From Pollutimonas subterranea (GTDB taxonomy: Bacteria > Pseudomonadota > Gammaproteobacteria > Burkholderiales > Burkholderiaceae_B): a stretch of 64,000 nucleotides of DNA. Position 1 is the stretch's first letter, and each line of letters begins with the position of its first letter. Positions 51,390 through 60,929 of the stretch are shown here, one piece after another. A model generated the notes under the pieces. It made no database searches, was not told the DNA's origin, and saw nothing but the letters and a program-made list of their open reading frames with translations. The stretch lies in NCBI RefSeq assembly GCF_002849655.1, contig NZ_PDNW01000009.1, positions 116,510-180,509 on the forward strand. Direction: 5' to 3'. The translations under genes and the position numbers were made by a program.

Positions 51390-52967
51390 TTATTGGGGCG
51401 CAAGCAATGCGGTAAGTCGACCCATCAGCCACACCGAGCGTTCGAACAGCCCTGCTGACACCATCAAACTACGAATCTGCTCCGAATTGTGGTGGGAAGC
51501 GGTCAGGTCCCTGCGCAGGTTATTCAGCATTTCCCCACGGTCGCCAGTCAGTTTGGCCAGCACTTCGAAGTCCGCTGGGTCAAGAGGCTGCTGCGTTACC
51601 GCGTCGGCCTGCAGCAGCGCCAAGGTGCGCAGCGATTCCGATAAGGTAAACGCCAGGGATGGGCGCGGCGCGGGAAGGCTGTCCAGTGACTCTGAAAAAT
51701 CATGCAGTGTCGTTTGCAATGATCGAAGCATGCTGAGCGAACTCTGCATGTGCAGGGCACTGTGCAGGATGTCACGGTGTAGTTGGCGGTCTATCAGTTC
51801 GACGATGAAATTCTCGGCCTGCGTAGCGATCGATGTGTTGCCTTCATATTGAGCGCGCCGATGCGCAGGGTTGTCCGCAGTGTTGTCCATATCCGGCAGC
51901 AGTTTCGGTAACAGGCCGATAAGGCGGTTGCGCTCCAGTACGGCAAGCTCAACGGCCGTGGGCGGGTCTTGCAGGGCAAGGTCATGAACATAGCGAGGGC
52001 GCGACTCGCGTTCCTCAAGCGAGGGCGGGCTTAGGCGATCAAGCCACCGCGCCAAGGCTTGGCGAGAAAAAACGACGATCCCTCCGCCCACCAACTGGAG
52101 AGTCAGGAAGAGGATAGACAAGGCAAGCGCCAGGCTGCCTTCCAGATGCATGGTAAGCCAAGGGCCTGGCGCAATCCCGAATAAAAAATTCACCAGTATC
52201 CACACCAGTGCAATGGCGGCAGTGCCCGCCAACTTGATCAGGACTTGAGCAAGACACAGTTGCCGTCCACTGCCGTTCAAGCCGCTGCCCGCCACCAGAA
52301 CAGCGGCACCGCTGCCAACATTAGCGCCCAGTACCATCCAGAATCCCGCGTCCAGGCTCAGCATGCCAGAACTGATGGCAGCAATAACCAGTATGGTCGC
52401 CGTCGACGCTGATTGAGTGACGAGCGCTATCGCGATGCCAAGCCCAAGCGCTATCCACGGGTCCAGGCCGGAGACGAGTGTGGTCAACACTGAAGGGTCC
52501 AGATGGGAGGGTGTTCGCTTGATGAAATCCATTCCCAGGAACAGGAGCCCCAATCCCAGGCCGGCGCCGGCCCAGTCGCGCCGGGTAGGGTGGCGGTCAA
52601 AGCGCAGCTGGTAGCATAATCCGACTAAAGTAATCAGATAAAGCACTGCTACATGAAAGTTCACCGACGCCAAAAATACCAGGGCGGCGGTACCGACATT
52701 TGCTCCGGCAATCACCGGCATCGCGTTGCGCACGTTCAGCGTACCGCTACGTACGAGGTTTCCGGCAATAAGCGTTACGGCATTGCTCGACTGGGTCGCT
52801 GCACCGGCGCCAGCACCTGATAAAAATCCCAGCATGGCCGAACGTGTTGCGGACTGCAAAATGCGGCGCACACGTTTGCCTGTTGCCTGCTGCAGATGTT
52901 GGCTGACCAGCCGCAATCCAATAAACAGCAGACCAAGGCCGCCTAATAATTCCGCGAGAGCAAGCAT
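51390..52967 (-). CDS. Na/Pi cotransporter family protein with PhoU-like tail
   Basis: This 525-residue protein has two repeated Na/Pi cotransport halves with the QSS-type signatures GAATQSSNAVTLIAGNLVRS (~60) and TQSASTATILVIAAISSGM (~185), about eight to nine helices, and a long cytosolic helical tail (residues ~330-525) of PhoU-like character. It likely imports or exports phosphate with sodium. Together with PhoX and the phytase-like enzyme (7 kb away) it suggests phosphate acquisition as a local theme, though not one operon. Confidence 0.88.
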   Translation of the reverse strand: MLALAELLGGLGLLFIGLRLVSQHLQQATGKRVRRILQSATRSAMLGFLSGAGAGAATQSSNAVTLIAGNLVRSGTLNVRNAMPVIAGANVGTAALVFLASVNFHVAVLYLITLVGLCYQLRFDRHPTRRDWAGAGLGLGLLFLGMDFIKRTPSHLDPSVLTTLVSGLDPWIALGLGIAIALVTQSASTATILVIAAISSGMLSLDAGFWMVLGANVGSGAAVLVAGSGLNGSGRQLCLAQVLIKLAGTAAIALVWILVNFLFGIAPGPWLTMHLEGSLALALSILFLTLQLVGGGIVVFSRQALARWLDRLSPPSLEERESRPRYVHDLALQDPPTAVELAVLERNRLIGLLPKLLPDMDNTADNPAHRRAQYEGNTSIATQAENFIVELIDRQLHRDILHSALHMQSSLSMLRSLQTTLHDFSESLDSLPAPRPSLAFTLSESLRTLALLQADAVTQQPLDPADFEVLAKLTGDRGEMLNNLRRDLTASHHNSEQIRSLMVSAGLFERSVWLMGRLTALLAPQ

Positions 52968-53020
52968 ATGTAGTCAGCCATGCCAGGGGGGTAGAGGAGT
53001 AGGTGGGCGGAACAGCCTGT

Positions 53021-54673
53021 TCAGGCCGTTCCAAGGGCCTTGAGTTTACGCGATAACGCCGATTTTCCAACTGTTTCCTGTGTCGTCGAGGCAATCTGTC
53101 GTGAGGCCGGTGCGCGTTCGGTGTGGTTACCCAGATTGAATACGCTGACGGCTCGCGTAAGCTGGTCGGCTTGCTCCTGCATGCTGCCCGTTGCCGCGGC
53201 CGCTTGCTCGACCAGTGCCGCGTTCTGCTGGGTGACCTCGTCCATTTGCAGAATAGTCTGGTTCACTTGTTCGATACCTATGCTTTGCTCATTGCTGGCC
53301 ATCGATATTTCGCCGACGATATCCGTCACGCGCTTGACGCTTACGACCACTTCGTCGATCGTGGATCCGGCTTCCTGGACCAGCCGGCCGCCCGTATCGA
53401 TTTTTTCCACTGCATCGTTGATCAGTAGCTTGATTTCCTTGGCGGCGGTTGCGCTACGCTGCGCCAGGCTGCGTACTTCGGTGGCAACTACCGCGAACCC
53501 CTTGCCTTGTTCGCCGGCCCTGGCTGCTTCGACAGCGGCATTCAGTGCAAGAATATTGGTCTGGAAGGCAATGCCGTCAATAACGCCGATGATGTCGACG
53601 ATTTTACGCGCCGACTCATTGATCGAGCCCATGGTGGAGACCACTTCGGATACGGCGCTGCCACCCTTGATCGCAATGGTCGATGTTGCTTGCGCCAATT
53701 GATTTGCCTGCTGCGCGTTGTCGGCGGTTTGCTTGACGGTATTGGTAAGTTCTTCCATCGCCGTAGCGGTTTCTGTCAGCGAACTCGCTTGCTCTTCGGT
53801 ACGGGAAGACAGGTCCAGGTTGCCCGAGGCTATTTCGCTGGACGCGGTAGCGATACTGTGGGTGCCATTGCGCACGTTACCGACCAGCGTCAGCAGGTTG
53901 GCCGTCATGTCTTTAAGCGATTGCAAAAGCTGGCCGGTTTCATCGGTGGAATGCACGTTGATTTTCCCGCTTAGATCGCCGCCAGCCACATTGCGGGCGG
54001 CATCGACAGCACGCCGCAAGGGGCGGGTGATGCCTGTAGTCAGCTTCCATGCGTAGAAAACACTGAACAGGGCGACAATCACGGCGAGTGCGATCAGGGT
54101 TCGGCGACTGCTTGCATTGGCCTCGGCGATTTCAGCGCCTTTCTGATCCATGAAGACACGTTGCAACTCGACCAGCTTTTCAACGGAAGCCTGATAGGTG
54201 GTCGCGCCGGGAATGAATTGTTGCGTAAAGATGCGCGTTGCTTCCTCTGTGTCGCCGGCCACTTTTCTCTTGGTCATGGCGTCGCGTGTCGACAGATATA
54301 CCTGACGATGTTCCATGATGAGCTTGAACAATTCCTTTTCCTCGTCAGCGACGAGCAAAGGCACGATCTTGTTCTGAAGCTCGGTCGACGCCTGCGTCGC
54401 GGCTTTTGTCTGCTCGGCAAAGAATGGACCCAATTCGGGGTCTGTGCTTTTTGCGATGGCCATGCTACGGTTAATACCGTTGGTGAGGTGGCGATACCAG
54501 TCGCTGATCATGCGCTCTTTGGCAAGAGGTACCGTCATCAGGTATCGAGTCGTCTGCGAGATCGTATACAAACGCCAGACGCCAATACTGGTGATGACGA
54601 TGGTCAGGACAACGATCACGGCAAAGCCGAGGCCTAGCCGGTTGCCGATACGCATATTTGTGAACATATTCAT
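53021..54673 (-). CDS. methyl-accepting chemotaxis protein
   Basis: This is a 550-residue chemoreceptor. TM1 is at about residues 12-32 (GNRLGLGFAVIVVLTIVITS), followed by a four-helix-bundle periplasmic sensor, TM2 near 188-208 (LIALAVIVALFSVFYAWKL), HAMP, then the signalling domain with GIAFQTNILALNAAVEAARA and GEQGKGFAVVATEVRSLAQR. The C-terminus lacks the NWETF-type CheR pentapeptide. It starts at the ATG 54673. It controls motility through CheA/CheW. The ligand is unknown. Confidence 0.92.
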   Translation of the reverse strand: MNMFTNMRIGNRLGLGFAVIVVLTIVITSIGVWRLYTISQTTRYLMTVPLAKERMISDWYRHLTNGINRSMAIAKSTDPELGPFFAEQTKAATQASTELQNKIVPLLVADEEKELFKLIMEHRQVYLSTRDAMTKRKVAGDTEEATRIFTQQFIPGATTYQASVEKLVELQRVFMDQKGAEIAEANASSRRTLIALAVIVALFSVFYAWKLTTGITRPLRRAVDAARNVAGGDLSGKINVHSTDETGQLLQSLKDMTANLLTLVGNVRNGTHSIATASSEIASGNLDLSSRTEEQASSLTETATAMEELTNTVKQTADNAQQANQLAQATSTIAIKGGSAVSEVVSTMGSINESARKIVDIIGVIDGIAFQTNILALNAAVEAARAGEQGKGFAVVATEVRSLAQRSATAAKEIKLLINDAVEKIDTGGRLVQEAGSTIDEVVVSVKRVTDIVGEISMASNEQSIGIEQVNQTILQMDEVTQQNAALVEQAAAATGSMQEQADQLTRAVSVFNLGNHTERAPASRQIASTTQETVGKSALSRKLKALGTA

Positions 54674-54824
54674 TGCTGATCTTTGATAAATTAGTGAGCG
54701 GTAACTTTGGGGCAGTGCTTTGCGCACAACAGGCGGGCGCCCCGAAAGGCGCCGGACAATTGGTTGGGCATTGGATGGGGGTGCGTGGCCGGCGGCGAGC
54801 TCTGTTTTCTGAATCGCCAGGCGA

Positions 54825-54859
54825 CGATTCATACTAGGGTAAATCCCTAGTATGAATCG
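54825..54859. repeat. 15-bp-arm perfect palindrome upstream of the chemoreceptor
   Basis: CGATTCATACTAGGG (54825-54839), TAAAT, then CCCTAGTATGAATCG (54845-54859). The arms are perfect. There is no T-run, so it is not an obvious terminator; it could be an operator, a hairpin, or a remnant of a mobile element. Confidence 0.7.
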
Positions 54860-54920
54860 TTAACGACTAAAGGACTGGAAACTTTAGGGTCAAAGTACTT
54901 GCGCGGTTTGATAAGGCCAG

Positions 54921-54957
54921 CCAAAAAAAAGCCTGCCGGCGTAAAGCTGGCAGGCCT
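54921..54957 (-). terminator. terminator of the Ssu-like operon
   Basis: On the minus strand GCCTGCCAGC pairs with GCCGGCAGGC (one G-T) around TTTAC, followed by eight T (54930-54923). It lies 20 bases past the stop of the binding-protein gene and ends that operon. Confidence 0.9.
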
Positions 54958-54974
54958 TCTCGATCGTTCTTTAA

Positions 54975-55967
54975 CTAGTTGATCTTCAAGGATTGCTCAT
55001 AAGGCTTGCTATCCAGCGTGCCGGCCGGCAGGTCGCCCTTCAAAACGCCACTTTCCTTGAAAAGGGCAAACATACGGGCAAGTGTTTCCTTATCAGCATC
55101 GGTAAACGAAATGCGGTAGTTCTCGAACCATAAATCCGCGTAAACTTTTGCAGCCTCGTCAGACAGGTTTGCGGATTTCTTTACGGCATCGACGACGCCC
55201 TGGGGATTTGCCTTGCCATATTCCAGTGCCTTGCGCAGTGCGACAATTGCCTTCACACCGGCCTCCGGGTTTTCTTCAAGCCAGTCGGTACGCACGACGC
55301 CAATAGCGTTATACGGAACGCTGTCGGATTTGGTCAACTTACGCCACTCGTCGGCAAAGGTTCCCAGGGACCGAACCTTGAGGTCCTTAAGCTGGGCGAC
55401 GGTCACGTTACGCAAAGCCGCCGCGTCGACCTCCTTTTGCGCGAGAAATTGCACTAGCCGGGGTTCGTTACCGGGCACCAGCGAGAAGTCCTTGCTTTCA
55501 ATACCGTAGTTGAGGCTCAGGATTGCGCCCGCAATGGCTGCTGTTGAACTTCCTGCCGGCGACATGGCGACTTTCTTGCCACGCAACTCGCTCAGTGACT
55601 TGATCGGCGAATCGACCGGAACCACGAACTCGACATTGGCCGGCTGTGTCGCCAGGACGATTTTCACCGGTACGCCGTCGGTTGCCAGGCTGAACGAACC
55701 TGCCGCCGGTGAACCGAAAGCAAAATCAATGGAGTTGGCGGCAATGGCACGCGTAGTGCCGTTGACATCAGAAAAGTGAATGAACTCGACATCCAGGCCC
55801 TGGTCTTTAAAGTAATTGCCGGCTTCAACGACCGAGCCGTAGCCGAGGGTGAGGCCGCTGGGCCAGTAGCCGACACGAATCTTTTCGGCTTGTGCGGCCC
55901 CCGCCTGCATTACTCCAAACACAAGGGCGGCTGCAACGAATGGTTTGAACAACTTGGATAGCGCCAT
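54975..55967 (-). CDS. Ssu/Tau-like ABC substrate-binding protein
   Basis: This is a ~330-residue periplasmic binding protein of the nitrate/sulfonate/taurine (NMT1/SsuA) class. The ATG at 55967 (AGGA upstream) gives a signal peptide LSKLFKPFVAAALVFGVMQA. The mature part has KIRVGYWPSGLTLGYGSVVE, AANSIDFAFGSPAAGSFSLA and RGKKVAMSPAGSSTAAIAGA. It is the last gene of the operon whose permease and ATPase lie 3-5 kb upstream. The ligand could be an organosulfonate or an aromatic acid. Confidence 0.87.
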   Translation of the reverse strand: MALSKLFKPFVAAALVFGVMQAGAAQAEKIRVGYWPSGLTLGYGSVVEAGNYFKDQGLDVEFIHFSDVNGTTRAIAANSIDFAFGSPAAGSFSLATDGVPVKIVLATQPANVEFVVPVDSPIKSLSELRGKKVAMSPAGSSTAAIAGAILSLNYGIESKDFSLVPGNEPRLVQFLAQKEVDAAALRNVTVAQLKDLKVRSLGTFADEWRKLTKSDSVPYNAIGVVRTDWLEENPEAGVKAIVALRKALEYGKANPQGVVDAVKKSANLSDEAAKVYADLWFENYRISFTDADKETLARMFALFKESGVLKGDLPAGTLDSKPYEQSLKIN

Positions 55968-56013
55968 AGTATGAGTTCCTGCAAAAGTTAACGATCTGGG
56001 CTGACGAAACGGC

Positions 56014-57561
56014 CTACGCGTGTGCGCAGACAGGCTCGACATCGAGTTGGCCAATTATTTGAAGAGCGCGTTGTTTCAGCACGTTGCGGTCAACTTTGCT
56101 TGTTGAAGCCAAGGGCAAGTCGGGTAGGATCCAGACGCGGCGAGGGTGCTGGTAGGCTGGAGCATTGGCGAGCGCATAAGCCTTGATAGTGGCCTCGTCA
56201 AGCGCGGACCCGGGTACCAGCACCACGAACGCGACAGGCTTGTGACCCTTGATCTCGTCGGGTATCGCGATAACACACGTCTGCTGAATGTCGGGATGCG
56301 TTTCAAGGCATTTCTCTACCTCGCCGGGAAAAATGTTCTCTCCGCCGCAAACGAACATGTCGTCATTACGGCCGACAAAGTAATAGAATCCGTCCTCATC
56401 GCGCCTGAGTACGTCGCCGGTTACGTAAAAGCCGTCATCAGTGATGGCTCCAACGAGATCGGGGCGATTGTGATAGCCCAGCATGATGCCGGGGCTTCTG
56501 AGCTGCAACACTCCCTGGTCGGACACGCGGCCTTGTTCGTCGATCAGGCGAACATCGACGTGAGGATGCGCGTAGCCGATGGATAGAAACGGCTGCGGCT
56601 TGCCTTCGGGGTGTGGGCCAAAGGTAACCGGGCCGCCCTCTGTCGTCCCGTATGAATTGATGATGCGGGCATGCGGCATGACCCTTCGTATGGCTTCAAG
56701 CAGCGCTTCACTCGCTGGCGCGGATCCCATGCGTATTACTTGCACCGAAGAGAGATCGGCGTTGGCCAATGCTTGCGTTTCGCGCAACATCATCGCCATC
56801 ATCGGCGGAACCGAAGTCAGCCAGGTTGCCTTGTAACGGCTGGCGGCATGGATATAGGCGTGGGCATCGAACTGCGGCAACAATACAATCGTGCTGCCTC
56901 CCGCCAATGCCAGTTGGGACAAGGCCAGGGCGTTCATGTGATACATCGGTGCAGCGATAAGATAGCGCTGGTCCGAGAGGTCCTGATTTCCCAGGCGGGT
57001 TTTGACGACCCACAAATGACTGTGGTGCGAAAGCTTGACACCTTTGGGCTTGCCTGTTGAACCCGAGGTGTACAAGAGCAGTGCAACGTCCTGCGGCCCT
57101 GGAACCACTGTAGTGAAGTCGCCGTGATCCAGAAAGGTCTCGAAACTTTGCGCGCCCTTGCCACCGAACTCGATGACCGGCAGGCCGGCGGGAGCATTGG
57201 CGCGCCGCCCCGAGTCGACAAACACCAGTTTTGCCCCGCTGTCGGAAATCACGAAATCCGATAGCGCCTGTGGAAATTTGTAATTCACCGGCACGACAGT
57301 AATGCCGGCTCGCATGGCGCCCATCAACAGCACCAGGAACTCACCGCTGTTGGCCGCCAGCACGGCGACGCTGTCGCCGGCTGCCAGGCCATGCCCCAGG
57401 AGTCCGCGCGCGGCTGCCTTGGCCAGGGTATCCAGCTGGCCATAGGTGTAGAGCGTCACACGCTGAGCTTCGTCCAGAGCAATCAGCGCGAGGTGATCCG
57501 AAGGAATTGAGCGCGGGGCAAGATCACCCAGGTTCACGGCCTCAAAATGAGTCGTTGTCAT
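56014..57561 (-). CDS. AMP-dependent acyl/aryl-CoA synthetase
   Basis: This ~515-residue ANL-superfamily ligase has ATP-binding LLLYTSGSTGKPKGVKLSHH, NSYGTTEGGPVTFG, the hinge YVTGDVLRRDEDGFYYFVGR with NDDMFVCGGENIFPGEVEKC, and the catalytic C-terminal Lys in LASTSKVDRNVLKQ. It starts at the ATG 57561. It activates a carboxylic acid to its CoA ester. Its place between an ABC binding protein and a thioesterase indicates it activates the imported compound. Confidence 0.88.
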   Translation of the reverse strand: MTTTHFEAVNLGDLAPRSIPSDHLALIALDEAQRVTLYTYGQLDTLAKAAARGLLGHGLAAGDSVAVLAANSGEFLVLLMGAMRAGITVVPVNYKFPQALSDFVISDSGAKLVFVDSGRRANAPAGLPVIEFGGKGAQSFETFLDHGDFTTVVPGPQDVALLLYTSGSTGKPKGVKLSHHSHLWVVKTRLGNQDLSDQRYLIAAPMYHMNALALSQLALAGGSTIVLLPQFDAHAYIHAASRYKATWLTSVPPMMAMMLRETQALANADLSSVQVIRMGSAPASEALLEAIRRVMPHARIINSYGTTEGGPVTFGPHPEGKPQPFLSIGYAHPHVDVRLIDEQGRVSDQGVLQLRSPGIMLGYHNRPDLVGAITDDGFYVTGDVLRRDEDGFYYFVGRNDDMFVCGGENIFPGEVEKCLETHPDIQQTCVIAIPDEIKGHKPVAFVVLVPGSALDEATIKAYALANAPAYQHPRRVWILPDLPLASTSKVDRNVLKQRALQIIGQLDVEPVCAHA

Positions 57562-57621
57562 CAAAAAAATCCAGTAACGGGTCAACGCCGTCCAAAGTCG
57601 GCGCTAACGGTGTTGTCATGA

Positions 57622-58053
57622 TCAGGCCTTCTTGGGAGCAGTGGTTACATATACACCGCGGCCGCTGGCGACAAGCTTGCCGTCACTGTCCAGGACGCGT
57701 GCTTCCGCAACAGAAAACTGCCCACCGAATTTGATTACCTTGCCATGGGCGGTAAGGTCGCCCCGACCCGCCGGACGGTGGTAATCCACCCGCAAATCCA
57801 CAGTGGGGACTCCGCGTCCGGTGGATGACACCAGCGCCCAGTCGGCAGTCAGGTCCACCAGTGCAGCCAGGACGCCGCCGTGGGTATAGCCGATATCAGG
57901 ATTGACGACCCATTCTTCGCGCCATGTGGCGGTCAAGGTGATTTCGCCCACGCCGACCGACTGTACCTTCAGGCCCAGCCATTGGTGATAAGGACCGCGC
58001 AACAGCTTGGCTTCTACTTCGCTCGCAGTGAGCGCTACATTTTCTTCAGACAT
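57622..58053 (-). CDS. PaaI-family hotdog thioesterase
   Basis: This 143-residue hotdog-fold thioesterase has VVNPDIGYTHGGVLAALVDLTADWAL (the HGGVLA motif with catalytic Asp in the helix) and VDLRVDYHRPAGRGDLTAHG. It is in the operon, between the oxidoreductase (30 bases) and the ligase (60 bases). It probably releases stalled CoA esters from the pathway. Confidence 0.88.
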   Translation of the reverse strand: MSEENVALTASEVEAKLLRGPYHQWLGLKVQSVGVGEITLTATWREEWVVNPDIGYTHGGVLAALVDLTADWALVSSTGRGVPTVDLRVDYHRPAGRGDLTAHGKVIKFGGQFSVAEARVLDSDGKLVASGRGVYVTTAPKKA

Positions 58054-58083
58054 GATTCAGACCTTGACTATTCGAGGGTGGGG

Positions 58084-59100
58084 TTAGGGAGCGACGACGA
58101 CTTTGCCCAGTACCGTACGATCGGCAAGGGAGCGCAAGCCGGCGGTAGCCTGTTCCAGCGGCAAGACCTTGTCGATAATCGGGCTGATGCGGCCGTCGCT
58201 GATAAGCTGCAGCAAGGCTTTCAGGTCTTCGTCATAGAAGCTGTTGGATCCCTTGATGTTCAGCTCGAAGCTCCATACATAGCGCAAGTCTTCTTTCGGG
58301 TCGTGACCGGCCGTGGCGCCACAAACCAGCAGGGTGCCGCCGCGCTTGAGGCACTTCAGGGAAGGAACCCAGGTATCTCCGCCGGTAAAGTTCACCACCA
58401 CATCCACACCCCCTTCGTAGCTGCGGCGCTGTGGTTTTCCATAGGTTTGAATCGCCCATTTCGAGAAGTCGGTTTCCTTGTAATCCACGACATGGTCGGC
58501 GCCCGCTTCTTTGAGCCGGGCTGTTTTCTCGGCGCCGCTGGCGCAGGCGATCACTTCCGCACCCAGGAGCTTGGCTAATACCACTGCCGCCGTGCCTACG
58601 CCGCCACTGGCACCCAGAATCAGGACTTTATCGCCGGCTTTGACGGTTTTGTGAGTGATCAACATGCGATGGGCGGTGCCATAGGCGACCGGCAGCGCAG
58701 CAGCCTGCTCGAACGTCACGTTTTCGGGCATGGCAATTAGCTGCTCCGCGGTGACCAGGCAGTACTCCGCCATGCCGCCGTCAAGCATTTCGCCCATCAG
58801 GCCTTTTTGCTTGTTAAGTGGATTCACCAGAACCCGATCGCCGACGTTCCAGCCGGAAACCCCTTCGCCGATATCGGCGATTTCCCCAGCCAAATCCAGG
58901 CCGATCACGACGGGAAGGGGTACCTTGATGCCGGGCATGCCCCTGACCGTAAAGACATCGTGATAATTGAACGAGGAGGCGCGTACACGGACCAGTACAT
59001 GGCCGGCCGTCACGTCGGGCACAGCCTTGTCGGCAACCAGCGACAATTGGTCGAAATCACCGTGCGCATCAAGCACCAGCGCCTTCATAGTACGAGGCAT
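58084..59100 (-). CDS. MDR-family quinone-oxidoreductase-like enzyme
   Basis: This ~338-residue medium-chain dehydrogenase/reductase starts at the ATG 59100 with AAGGA upstream (an ATG at 59109 is also possible). The GroES-like domain has SSFNYHDVFTVRGMPGIKVP and VVIGLDLAGEIADIGEGVSG. The Rossmann domain has VLILGASGGVGTAAVVLAKL. The zinc-binding Cys residues of alcohol dehydrogenases are absent, which fits the zinc-free quinone reductase/enoyl reductase branch. It reduces or oxidises a pathway compound with NAD(P)H. Confidence 0.87.
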   Translation of the reverse strand: MPRTMKALVLDAHGDFDQLSLVADKAVPDVTAGHVLVRVRASSFNYHDVFTVRGMPGIKVPLPVVIGLDLAGEIADIGEGVSGWNVGDRVLVNPLNKQKGLMGEMLDGGMAEYCLVTAEQLIAMPENVTFEQAAALPVAYGTAHRMLITHKTVKAGDKVLILGASGGVGTAAVVLAKLLGAEVIACASGAEKTARLKEAGADHVVDYKETDFSKWAIQTYGKPQRRSYEGGVDVVVNFTGGDTWVPSLKCLKRGGTLLVCGATAGHDPKEDLRYVWSFELNIKGSNSFYDEDLKALLQLISDGRISPIIDKVLPLEQATAGLRSLADRTVLGKVVVAP

Positions 59101-59146
59101 AGGGAACATCCTTTTTGAATGAGAAGAAGTAAATAATTGATTGGCG

Positions 59147-59950
59147 TCAGGCTTGCGTTTGGCGCCGCCAGCGGAACAGACGGGTTTCAATGGGTTTGAA
59201 AAAGGCAAACTCGAGGATGACCATAAGTGCGACCAGCGTGATCGTCCACGCAAACACCTGATCGGTTTGCACGAGGTCGGCTGCTTGCCGCAGGCGGTAT
59301 CCCACTCCGTTGGACGAACCGATGGTCTCGGCGACCAGCGACACCCGCCACCCGAACCCAAAGGCCAGTCGTGCGCCGGAAAAGAAATCCGGCAGAATAG
59401 TAGGCAGATAAATCTTGGTGATGACTTGGGTGCGAGTCATCCGAAGGCTGTGTGCCAGCTCGACCAGGTCGGCACTTACCGTCTGCGTGCCGCGCCAAAC
59501 GTTGGTCAGGATCAATGGCATGGCGGTCATGAAAACCACGAAGATTGTCGTGCTGTTCGAAATGCCAAACCAGATGAGCGCAAAAATAGCCCAGATCGCC
59601 GATGAAATTGTGTTCGTTACAGCAAGAATCGGCTCGAAGAAATCCCCCAGCGACCGATTGCTTCCAAGAATCAGGCCAAGCACAGAGCCAAACACCGCCG
59701 CCAGTACGAAGCCGGCCAATACGCGCCAGAACGTGATGCCCAAGTCAAGCCAGAATGTGTCGGTATTCAGAAGCGATAACCAGGCTTGCCCGACTTTCAG
59801 CGGGCCTGGCAGTACATACGCGGGCGTGCCCTGTGCCGCCAGCGACCATATGCCTAATAGCAAGGTCACCAGAGCGAGCCTCTTCAGCACTTTGGTGGAA
59901 ATCTTCTGCCATTCTCCAATGGGTGCCCGGGATGCCACGGAATTTGCCAT
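59147..59950 (-). CDS. Ssu/Tau-like ABC permease
   Basis: This is a ~267-residue inner-membrane permease of the SsuC/TauC type, with about six helices and the EAA loop VELAHSLRMTRTQVITKIYL. The ATG at 59950 is just after the ATPase stop (59955). It follows the ATPase and precedes the oxidoreductase by about 46 bases. Confidence 0.88.
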   Translation of the reverse strand: MANSVASRAPIGEWQKISTKVLKRLALVTLLLGIWSLAAQGTPAYVLPGPLKVGQAWLSLLNTDTFWLDLGITFWRVLAGFVLAAVFGSVLGLILGSNRSLGDFFEPILAVTNTISSAIWAIFALIWFGISNSTTIFVVFMTAMPLILTNVWRGTQTVSADLVELAHSLRMTRTQVITKIYLPTILPDFFSGARLAFGFGWRVSLVAETIGSSNGVGYRLRQAADLVQTDQVFAWTITLVALMVILEFAFFKPIETRLFRWRRQTQA

Positions 59951-59954
59951 AGTG

Positions 59955-60761
59955 CTACACCAGCGCGCGCAAGGCACGGATCTGTTCGGTGACAGCGTGG
60001 TCGGTAGCCAGTCGAGGACGAGGCAGATCGATCGTCACGATATCGCGTACCCGCCCCGGCCTGGGCTTCAAGACCACCACTTCGTCGGCCAGTACCACCG
60101 CCTCTTCGATGTCATGGGTGACGAAAACCACCGTTATTCCCCGTTCTGCCTGTGCCTGGAGCAGTTCCGTGTGCATCTGTGCACGCATCCCCGGATCAAG
60201 CTTGGAAAACGGCTCATCCAGCAAGAGAATCTTGGGTTCTTTCACCAGGCTGCGTGCCAGTGCGACTCGGCTGCGCATCCCTCCCGACAGCGCATTGGGA
60301 TAGGCGTTATAGAAACCGGCAAGGCCCACCGCGTGCAGCGTCTGTTCTGCACGCCTGCGACGCTCGGAACGGGTAACGCGCTCGGCCTCCAGGCCGAATT
60401 CAACGTTCTCGATGGCTGTGCGCCAGGGCAATAGCCGGTCATCCTGAAACAGGTAGGCCACGCGCTTCCAGTCAGTGAAGTCGCTGGCGGGCGTACCGTT
60501 CAGGTAGATGCGGCCCTGATCGGCGGGCAGCAAGCCGGCGATCATGTTCAATAAGGTACTTTTGCCGCAACCGGATGCGCCAAGAATGGCGGTAACGTGC
60601 CCCTTGCGAACCGAGAAATTAATATCATCGAGCACCCTCAGGTCGGTCGAATCGGTACGTGCAAAGGTTTTTCCGACCGACGCGACGCGGACCGCAATAT
60701 CGTCCGTGTGGATTCTTTCGTCGCGTACAGCGGCTGCCGGTAGTTCGAGTAAAGAGTGCAT
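59955..60761 (-). CDS. Ssu/Tau-like ABC ATPase
   Basis: This 268-residue importer ATPase is first in the operon. Walker A is GASGCGKST, the signature LSGGMRSRVALARSLV, Walker B ILLLDEPFSKLDP and the switch VFVTHDIEEAVVL. It is of the SsuB/TauB/NrtD group. The 168 bases upstream (60762-60929) hold its promoter region; near-repeats ATAAGTCT and GTAAGTCT occur at about 60821 and 60835. Confidence 0.88.
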   Translation of the reverse strand: MHSLLELPAAAVRDERIHTDDIAVRVASVGKTFARTDSTDLRVLDDINFSVRKGHVTAILGASGCGKSTLLNMIAGLLPADQGRIYLNGTPASDFTDWKRVAYLFQDDRLLPWRTAIENVEFGLEAERVTRSERRRRAEQTLHAVGLAGFYNAYPNALSGGMRSRVALARSLVKEPKILLLDEPFSKLDPGMRAQMHTELLQAQAERGITVVFVTHDIEEAVVLADEVVVLKPRPGRVRDIVTIDLPRPRLATDHAVTEQIRALRALV

Positions 60762-60929
60762 GACGAGCCAGAAAAGATGGTTAGGCTAATAACTGCAAGT
60801 ACTTTCGCAGCTTCAACTTATAAGTCTAACCAGCTGTAAGTCTCGGCCGAACTACAATATTTCTATTTGCTTATGTGTGCTGGATCATCGCAAAGTGGAT
60901 GAGACCGGCGGCGCCATGGCGGCTGCCTT

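Noticed and set aside
52990..53040. GGAAC / GTTCC repeat after the chemoreceptor gene
   Set aside because: Five-base arms are expected by chance at this GC content.
59415..60434. 339-residue plus-strand frame over the Ssu-like permease and ATPase
   Set aside because: Crosses two well-supported genes on the other strand; no recognisable protein.
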